Source of the DNA: Bacteroidota bacterium
GTDB lineage: Bacteria > Bacteroidota > Bacteroidia > AKYH767-A > OLB10
Assembly: GCA_016709725.1 (NCBI GenBank)
Contig: JADJMG010000014.1
Location: forward strand, 69,105 to 133,104
Direction: 5' to 3'
Length of the DNA: 64,000 nt
The position numbers and the translations under genes were made by a program. Shown one piece after another: positions 19,050-29,000 of the stretch; the stretch's first letter is position 1; each line of letters begins with the position of its first letter. The notes below the pieces were generated by a model. That model saw only the letters and a program-made list of their open reading frames with translations. It was not told the origin of the DNA and did not search any database.

Positions 19050-19952
19050 ATGCATCTACAGTTTCAACATCGTTTTGCCGGTCATCAGGGTTCCATTTAT
19101 GCGCTTGTAAAAGGAGAAGAAGTGGGTATATTTTATAGCGGTGCGGGTGATAAGATTGTCGCACAATGGGACCTCCATCATCCAGGTGATGGGATATTAA
19201 TTGCCAAAGCAACCGATTCAATTTATTGTTTGCATTTCCTACCAGAGCAAAGCCGGTTGCTCATCGGACAAGGTAACGGTGGCGTACATATCGTTGATTT
19301 AACAGTGAACAAAGAAGAACGTTTATTGAAGTTGCACGATCAAGCCGTGTTTGGTATACTGTCGAGTAGTAAACATAATTTAATTTTTACATTAGGTGGA
19401 GATGGAATTCTATCCATTCTAAATGATCAAACCTTCGAAGTGATTCAACGAATTCGACTTAGTGAAAAAAAGTTGAGAGCCATTGTTATCAATAAAAAGC
19501 AGGATGCAATTTTTGTAGGTTGTGGAGATGGTAGTATCGTTGAATTGTCATTGCCATCCCTTAAAATAACACATCGATTTCAAGCACATGGTTTGGATTT
19601 TTCTGTGAATGCACTTTGTTTTTCTCCTGATGAATCCAAATTATTGAGCGGCTCGCGCGATGCGCATTTAAATATTTTTCAGTTGGACAACTATGCGTTG
19701 ATTTCATCGATTCCTGCACATAACTACGCCATCTATGATATTGCATTTGATCCTTCTGGAAATTTTTTTGCGACAGCAAGTCGAGATAAATCGGTAAAGA
19801 TTTGGGATTACCATTCGTTATCAGTTTTAGAAAGATTAGAAGGTAACGATGGAAAAGGTCATATTAATTCAGTAAATAAATTATTGTGGTTGGATGATGG
19901 AACGCTGCTTTCTGCAGGTGATGATCGAGCCGTGCAAGCGTGGAAAAAATAA
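19050..19952 (+). CDS. WD40-repeat beta-propeller protein
   Basis: The 300-residue protein is built of six or seven WD40 blades. Examples are AGHQGSIYALV ... IVAQWDL, LDFSVNALCFSPDESKLLSG, AHNYAIYDIAFDPSGNFFAT ... SVKIWDY and INSVNKLLWLDDGTLLSAGD ... VQAWKK. It has no signal peptide, so it is cytoplasmic and probably a protein-interaction scaffold. Homologues are widespread in Bacteroidota without an assigned partner. The gene is flanked by leftward genes on both sides, so it is monocistronic. Confidence 0.88.
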   Translation: MHLQFQHRFAGHQGSIYALVKGEEVGIFYSGAGDKIVAQWDLHHPGDGILIAKATDSIYCLHFLPEQSRLLIGQGNGGVHIVDLTVNKEERLLKLHDQAVFGILSSSKHNLIFTLGGDGILSILNDQTFEVIQRIRLSEKKLRAIVINKKQDAIFVGCGDGSIVELSLPSLKITHRFQAHGLDFSVNALCFSPDESKLLSGSRDAHLNIFQLDNYALISSIPAHNYAIYDIAFDPSGNFFATASRDKSVKIWDYHSLSVLERLEGNDGKGHINSVNKLLWLDDGTLLSAGDDRAVQAWKK

Positions 19953-19957
19953 ATCCA

Positions 19958-19997
19958 CAAAAAAAGCCCTGAAGCGTGTTTACTCTGCTTCAGGGCT
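19958..19997 (-). terminator. Terminator of the giant leftward gene
   Basis: An 11-bp stem (19987-19997 with 19965-19975) is followed, in the minus-strand direction, by a T-run (A-run 19958-19965 on the plus strand). It lies just beyond the stop at 20011 and may also stop the convergent WD40 transcript. Confidence 0.8.
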
Positions 19998-20010
19998 GAA
20001 TTCTGAATTC

Positions 20011-23000
20011 TTAATTCTTCAACAAGATAATCTGCTGCTGTTTTTCATTCATGATAATGCTTACATGGTAAACACCTTTCGCAATACCATCTGTATTTAC
20101 TAATGCTGTATTGACTCCATTGGATGCATTTCCAGTTTTAGTAATTAAGGTGCGTCCGATGTTATCAATCAAGCGGATGATGTACTCACCCTCAGTTTCA
20201 GCAAAGAATTGTACATTAACATTATCTTGAGTCGGATTTGGATACACTGATAATTGTAAGTTTGAACCATCGTCTACCTTAGCGCAATTGTACATCGTGA
20301 TTCCTGCATAAGTTCTAATTGGACTTGTACCACAACCATTCGATGTGGTTACAGATACACTTTGATTTACAAAGGCAACATTTGACCATTGTACGGTTAC
20401 GTTTTTAGTGCCTTGTCCACCAGTTACACTTCCTCCAGCGCTCACGGTCCAGTTGTAACTGGAAGCACCCGTTACCGTAGCAACACTATAATTGCCGACA
20501 CTGTTCGTGCAAATTAAATTGCTGATTCCACTAATAGGACTTGCAATGGCTGGTTTTCCCGTAATATTCAAAATACGAGTAGTGCTTTCTCCACATGCGT
20601 TTACCGCTTTTACAGAAATGGTACTCGTATTAAAATTACCAAAATTTACGTGAATAGAATGGGTTCCTGCTCCGGATACGATAGTTCCGACTCCAGCATT
20701 CCAACTATAAGAAGTAGCACCAACGATTGGAGTGATGGAATAAACAACGTCACTTAAATTGCAAAGACCAGAAGCCGCTCCTGATATCACACTCGGTGCG
20801 GATGGAACGTTTAATGTAAGTGTCTTAATACGCACTGGACTATTTCCACAAATATTAGAACCCCTTACGGTTAATGATCCACCTGCATAATTTGATAAGA
20901 TTTGAGCTGTAATAATATTGGTTCCTTGTCCACTTATAATTTGTACACCAGCTGGAGGACTCCATATATAGCTTGATGCTCTTGCCACATTTGCAATACT
21001 GTAAGTTGCAAAATCACCAGCACAATTTTTACTTGGTCCAGAGATGGAAGGAGGTGTTACTGGAGCAGCCACTTGAAACTCGAGAGGCAAGCATGCTGAA
21101 ATACTTTCAGCACATGAATCCACTCCCTTCACGCATACATTTCCAGCGATTCCATTTTGTATCGCTACATTGGTCCAGCTTACAACAATGGAGTTGGTTC
21201 CTTGTCCTGATGTAATTGTACATCCAGTAGGCACAGTCCATAGATAAGTATCAGCCTCAGGGAAAGTTGGGATGGAGAAGCTTCTAGATCCTGCAACTCC
21301 TGGAACGCATCCTTGTGCTATGCCACCGCCAATAGAAACAGGTCCTGGCGTTACAAGTACAATAGGAGAAGCACCACTTATCATTTCGCCATTCACATAG
21401 TTTACCACATAATTAGAAGGTTGTACTAGGTTAAGATTTGACGGAACGATGGAATAAAGTCCAGGTGCAATTCCAGTTGTAGGAACTGGAACATTTAAAG
21501 AATTTAGAATTTCATAAGTCGGTCCAGAAACAACCAAATTGCTATCCGCATCTTGGTATCGGTACCCTTCTAAGGTATGCGTAAACGGATTTGCAATTCC
21601 ATCACAGGAAACAAATTGATCACCTGCAGTCACGGTTAATTCAGCAGGCACAATCGTAAGTGAACCTAATTCATAACTGATGTCGAAGTTTTCATTGAGT
21701 AATGCGCCTGGTACAATAGAATGTACACCAACGTCCATACCCGTAATTAAATTGATCGAATTGAAAGTAAGTGAGTCGTCAACAGGAGCAGAAATATCAT
21801 CTTCATCAATAATGATAAACATGTCTTCGTCATTTTCATCAGCAACCGTTTCGCCATTCACTAAAGCTCTGCCGTTTACTAAGGCTCTTGCATTTACAAG
21901 CGCTCTTCCATTTACCAATGCTCTTCCATTCACCAAGGCTCTTGCATTTACTAAGGCTCTTGCATTTACTAACGCTCGTGCATTAACTAAAACGGTGGTG
22001 TCATTATCATCTTGGTAATTGAAGACCGAAGCTACTGCAACATCTACCACATGGTTTGTATCTAATACATAAGATCCATTTACCAAGGCTCTCGCATTGA
22101 CAAGGGCTCTGGCATTCACCAATGCTCGTGCACTGGCCATGCAACTTAATTGGTCGATGTCAGCATTCACCAAAGCTCTTCCATTTACTAACGCTCTCGC
22201 ATCTACTAAAGCAACTTCACTTGCTAAATCAAGTTCATGAGCCGCTTTAATTTCATTGGCAAAGGCTACTTTTTCCGATTGCGTGATCATGCCATCAGGA
22301 TAAGTATATGTGAAGTTCAAATTTTCTATTACATCTCCATAAGTTATTGTCGTGTCATTTGGTTTGATCACCAATGGCATTTTTTGTACAGACAATACCC
22401 CGTCATCAAACTGATAGTTGTATGTTGCAGACAAGAGTTGGGAAGCAGGTAATGATAAATTCGTTACATCAGAAGCTGGACGTATAAAATACAATCCAGT
22501 ATTACTGCTGCTTGTTGCAGAGCTCGTAAATGTAATATTGTTTTCTAAGCCTAAATCAGCAAGTGACAATGTAGTGCTAGAAAGATCTTGTCCATCAATC
22601 GAAATGTTAGCACTAAATGTAGGTAATTGTTCACCATATTTCTTGATTGCATTGTTAGCCTTGATCACTACGTTGATGGCTTGTGTTCCCAATAAATATA
22701 AACTATCAGAAGAAGCACCGCCATCTAATCCTGTGAGCGAAGCAGGCGGATTGTAAATTCTCAATGGTGGATTTCCTACGAATGGAGGAATAATTACACT
22801 CAGCAATCCTTGATTAATAACCGTAGCTGGTAAAGTGTCATATCTAAAGATAACTTGTGCATTATCACTAATAAATTTCCCTACCACCAACACTTCAACG
22901 GTATCTTCGCCAGGTGTAAGTAAGGAGTCTTGTAAGTATCTATTGAGTGCGATGGGTTGTGGTCGACCTAACGTTTTTAATGCCGAGTCAGGTTGCACAA

Positions 23001-26000
23001 ATCCAGATCCGGAGATTACATCATACCCTGGATCATACATATCGAGTGTAGTACTCAATAAAGTCGATTTCATTTGTGCTGGTGTAAGTTCTATCCCCGA
23101 GAATTTCTTATTTGCTTCTTGAAGCAATCCAGCCACCGCGGCAATATGTGGTGCAGCTGCCGATGTTCCAAAGAAATTTGGGAATAAGTCACCGTCGATA
23201 TTTTGTCCACCTAAATAAACGGTCGTGTTAACACCATTTGGTGCCATGATATCTGGCTTCTGTCTTACGGCTCCTTTTACTTCTACACCACCTCTTGATG
23301 AGAAGGAAGCTGCCGATGGTTGACTAACTCCAAATGCAGGTGTGTTCGTATAGAGAACTGCACCTACAGCAATAGCACCTGCAGCATTGGGTTGACCAAC
23401 AACAGTAGCACCACCATTTGTATATTCATTGATGGTTGCATCTCCACGGAAAATGACATACTTGAATTTCACATTTTGTGATCCCCATTTACGTGTGATC
23501 ATAATGTTTGCATTGGTGTTTCCACTAACTACGAATGGAAGTATTTCTAGCGGATCTCCCCAAATGTTATTTCTGTTGAATCCAAATAAACGGTTTCCGG
23601 CGTTATCAATTAGATAAATATCTAAGTCATTCATTACACCCGGAAGTTGTCCTAATGAATAAATAGAATCTTGCCATTGGAGAACGATGGTATACGTACC
23701 TGCTTTTAAATTTATATTTTGATAGATGTCACCACCACCAAAATTATGAGCGGTACCCGTGTAACCAACCGGTGCGGTTGTAGGAGAGTAAACACCTTCG
23801 TAAGATGCAGTACCAAAATTACCAGCTGCAGAAATATAAGTAGTACCATTCGCTACCACTTTATCTACTGCTTTAGATACAACACCATCATCAAAGAAAG
23901 GTTCCGTAATATAAGTTACGTCATCAACAATAATATCACAACCAATACTATCAAGTGCAACAATTCCTTCAGCAAAATTTCCTGCGCTCACAAATCCGGT
24001 ATGAAATGCTAAGGCTGCTTTGGGTGCAATATCATGTATGATTTGCAACATCGCACGCCCCTCGTCAGTTCTTCTTCCATAAGGGTATTCTTCCAATATT
24101 TCAATCGGTGTTGAGTAATTTGGATTTCCTGCACCTGGAAGATCTCCATTTGATAAATCAATATCTGCGGGATCTCCAAAAAGTGTATTGTAGCTATCTG
24201 AAATAACTCCAATTTTAATTCCATCACCATATACGTTCCATGCTAAACTAGCAGTATCTGAGCGCATCGCTCTATCACCTTGCGTTTTTGTTAAGCCGGT
24301 GTTAATCGAGTTAACCACAGCTTGACTACTTACGAGTGGAGGATAATAAGGTCTTACGTAGTTAATCAATGTGGGAAGTGAATCTAATTTTGATAAATTA
24401 GAAATTGGAATTTTTCCGGTGATAATAAAGGTAGTATCACCGTTATCAATGAAACTATTCATTCCATAGTTAGGCGTTTGTAATAATGCTAAAGCACTAT
24501 CATGTTTTCCAAAATCTGTAATTACTTCAATTAATACTTGTGTGCTGTCTAATAAGAAAACAGTATTGTTCTCTGTAATTGTATCGGCAACATTAATTCC
24601 GTTAGCAAGCTGGAAAAGTTCAGCCCCAATTAAATTTGGAACTTCTCCATTTGCAGGGGGTTCGTATCCAGGTATAATACAAGGTTCTGTTTCGAGAACA
24701 ATCACAATGGAATCTGTTGAAGAACACGATTGGTTAGTCACTTGTACATAATAAGTGCCCGGAGTGGTAATTGTTATTGTACTTGTAGTTTCATTACTAG
24801 GTAACCATAAAAAGGTTGAACCTGCTACAGAGTCTACACTTAAATTGGTAGAGCCTAAATCGGGACATAGTAAACTCGATGAAGTTATGGTAGCATTTGG
24901 TGTTGAATCTTGACCAACAACAAATGTAGAATCATAGATACAGCCATTGTCATTATAAGTTAATGTATAAGTACCGGGTGTTAAATTTATAAAGATTCCG
25001 GTGTTATTTCCTTGTGCGTAGTTGTTGCCATATAAGTTATACTGATCATAGATTCCTTCAGGATTAACTTCACCACCGCCGCCACCTTCAAAGGTTCCAG
25101 CATCAACGGTACCTCCAACTTGTCCAAAACAATCGGCATTGGTTACGGTTAAAAAGTCAAATACATACGGATCATCTAAATCAACAATAACTGTGTCACT
25201 ATAGGTACAACCATAAGAATCGGTTGCTATTACTGAAAAAGTAGTGTCGGTGCTTGGATTAATTACAAGCGCTTGAGTGGAATCTCCAGTATTCCATAGG
25301 TAACTCACAAAGTTTGGAGAAGCATATAACGTTGATGGCAGTCCGAAACATGCGTTCGCTGTCGATTGACTACCTGCAATTAAAACAGGGTTGGAAACAG
25401 TAACGGTATTGCTAGTTGCATTGCATCCATTTAATGAAACATCAACGGAATAGTCATAAGGAGTATTTACAGTTATGGTGCTATCAGAAGAGCCTAATGA
25501 CCAAGAATAAGAGTCGAACGTGGTTGGAACAGCTAAACCAATACCTACAGCATCTATTTCATCCCATCCCGGAACCGCCGGTGTATTTAAAGCTAATCTT
25601 ACCTCCGAAACATTAAAGGCGGTAGTCGGAAAAGTAATATTTAATATAGTGATTACTCCTTCTTGTGGTCCAGCTGTATTGGTGTAAACCGTTTCAAATA
25701 ATTGAGTGTTTGGATTTTTTATATATACGGTGTCAATACTTCCAGGAGAATAAGTTTGGAATACCTTTATAAAGTTAATTGGAGCAGGATTGTCAAATGC
25801 AATTTCAATAAATTCTCGTACATTATTTTCTGTGGAACCTGACCAAGCATTTTCATCGTCAGCGTAAGTAGGAACATTGGGCGCACCTAAAATATCTTGA
25901 GCAGACCAAGAAGTTGGGGAATATTCACTGCTAAAATTGATAACGCTACTGGCGTAACGTAAATCAGTAACTTCAGCAACCCCCAATTCAATACTACCTG

Positions 26001-29000
26001 TTGTACATGTCGGAAGTGTTAAGCTTCCATTATAGGTAATCATTGGAGGGAAAGCAAATCCAACATTGTCAACTATGTTATCGCAGTTGTCATCAATTTG
26101 ATTGGCGCAGATTTCTGGTTCGCTGGGGTTAACTAAGTAATTTTCGTCATCGCAATCTGTATTATTGGGAGCATAACCAATTGGAAGATTACAAGAAAAA
26201 ACAGAATCAGTAGGAGTTCCAAAACCATCGCCATCACTATCAAGATAATACGTTGTCTGGGTATTCTGATCTAAAACGATATTAATATTTTCTGCACTGG
26301 CATAACAGGATCCAACTTGAACATCAACAAAATATAATCCAGATGTTGTTACGTTTAGGGTTGGAAGAGAATTATAACCCGACCAACTATAATTGTTGTA
26401 AGTGTATGGAATAATTTCACCAATTCTTACGGCATCGATTTCATTCAACCCAATTGTAACAGGAGAATTCATTGCAATTCGAACTTCCGAAACAGGAAAA
26501 AGAGTCAATGGGAAACTAATGTGAAGTTTATACGCATTATCAATATAACTTGTAGCTGTATTTGTGTAAACCACTTCCCATTGTAGCGTCTGTGGATTTC
26601 TTACATAAACCGTATCTATAGATCCTGGCTTATTCGTTTCATAAATATCAATAAAATTTATTGGGGCAGGATCGGTAAATGCTACTTCTATCCATTCTCT
26701 TTGACTATCGTCTGTAGATGGATTCCATGCGTTTGCGTTATTTCCATAGTTAGGATAAACATCAGGTGCACCGATAATTTGTTCCGCTTCATAAGGCCAT
26801 GCTTGAAGAGCAGAAATCGTTGCTTGACTACTGAATGCCACGACTGAAGAAACATAGCGTTGATTTTGCATTTGTGCTACCGAGAGTGTAACACTGTCGT
26901 TGCTACAACCTACAAGAGCATCACCATCGGTTAATATAATTGGATTTAATGAGTTCGTCGTTGCGTTTCCATCGTCGCAATCAATATTGTTTGAAACATA
27001 ACCAACCAAGAAGCAAGGAGTCGTTGTAGTAGTTGAATTGTTTGGATCACCAAAACCATCTCCATCAATATCAGCATACACAGTACCCGCATATCCACCA
27101 CTCCAATTCGATGTAAGGGTAGTTAAATCAAAATTACTTAATTCGCCAGGATTGTTGTTTGATGCTAGATCACTAAGTGAAAAAATTCCTGTATTGCTTC
27201 CACTAGCCGTTCCTTGATCGAATGTATAATAATCAATTAAGTTCGGTTGGGAATTCACATACGCTACTCTGAAATTATTAATCTCAGTGGATGTTCTAGC
27301 TACATTCCAAACACGAACTTCGTCAATAGAACCCGTGAAATAGTTTAAGCCGAATTCAGGCCATCCACCAATTCTTCCAATGTTATTTCCAGACGTAATA
27401 TTTCTGATGAAATTGTCATTGGAAGTTGCATCTAATGAACCATTAATAAATAAAGTAATAGCCGTGCCCGATCTAGTAACTGCAACATGCGTCCATTGAT
27501 TCAAAGGGAGTGATGAGTTACTTTCTAGGTAAAAGTGGCTACCACTTCCATCCTGTGCCATTTCAAAGGCAAGAAGATTTCCAGCAGTTAAGTTGAACCA
27601 ATTGCCAGCAGCACCTGATTCACTGGTTCTGTTCGTTAACACATAACCGTTATTGGAAGAAGTACGGAAAATCCAGGCTTCAAGTGTAAAATTGGAAGTT
27701 CCAAGATTGAAATCACTCATATGAACCAAATCATCGATTCCATCAAAGTTCAATGAATTGTTTTCATCTAAAATGGAGTTACAGTTTTGATCAATAGCAT
27801 CGCATAATTCTACTGCATTTGGATTGATTGCAATGTTGTTGTCATCGCAATCACCATTAACAAGAATGTAGCCCGGAGGTTGGATACAACTTTGTGAAGA
27901 CACCCCATTATTTCCAAATCCATCTTCATCGTTATCCTGATACCAAGTAGTTGATGGATTACTAAGAGGATTGTTGTCATCGCAATCCGTATTATCTAAA
28001 ACATATCCAAAAGGTTGCGAATAAGATAACTGCGAAATCATTGGATTACCAAATCCATCACCATCACCGTCCAGATAATAAGTTTGATCAACAAGTCCGG
28101 CTGGGAAATAATTGTTGATGGAGGTAATTCCTCCGAAGGCACCCGCATCATTTCGGGTTCCATTTTGATCATTGTATAAAGGATTTGGATCACCGCCATT
28201 AATCGCATCACTGTTATCAAGCAAAGATCCGTTTAATGCGATGGATGAAGTTGATGTATGTTTATTAGTTGTGTCTGCTACGAAATTAGTAAAGCCACTA
28301 GCACTTTGCGTGGTGTAGTTGTATTGGAATGGATCAAAAGTGACATCGCCTGGATTCCACAAAGCATATTTACTATTAATACAAAGATTGTTTCTTACTT
28401 CAATAAAGAAAGCAGGCCCAATCTGGAAGAACATGCCGGCGCCACCTGCATCGTCATTGATGGTGTTGTTTATACAGGAATTTTTACCCGAACCACCTTG
28501 TTTCAGACTTCTGAAATAAAGTATGGCGTTCGTGTTGCCATGTGTTCGTAAGAAGTTATTAGCGATATAAAGGTATTGTGTGTTTCCCCAAAAAGCTATC
28601 GTACGTCCTCCGCCTTGTACATCAAAGTGGTTTCCGATGATGTAAATACTGTCTTCCGTCGCGGTATTGGAACTAAAAACATTTGTAATTTCATAATAAC
28701 CTGCAACGGTCTGTTGTAGATAATTACCAATCCATGCACCACGGTGAAGTGTCATCATGGTTTCTCCGCTAAAATTAAAGATGGAATCATTCTCGACCCG
28801 GAGATTTTGATTGATGGCAGTTCCAAGAATACGCCCGGTAATTTTACTGTTTGCGATGCGTTCACCAATTACACTGCTACCACTGTCGGATACCGTACCG
28901 GTAATATCGGCTTCAAGTATTTCATACCCGTTCACCATGGTTACATCGCCCTGAACTCCGTATTTAATACCGGGTGTAGCACTGTGAAAATGCAAGTTAA

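Noticed and set aside
21680..22018. Plus-strand ORF with FTKAL/FTNAL repeats
   Set aside because: It is the reverse-strand reading of the RALVN repeat, and third-position variation follows the minus-strand frame.
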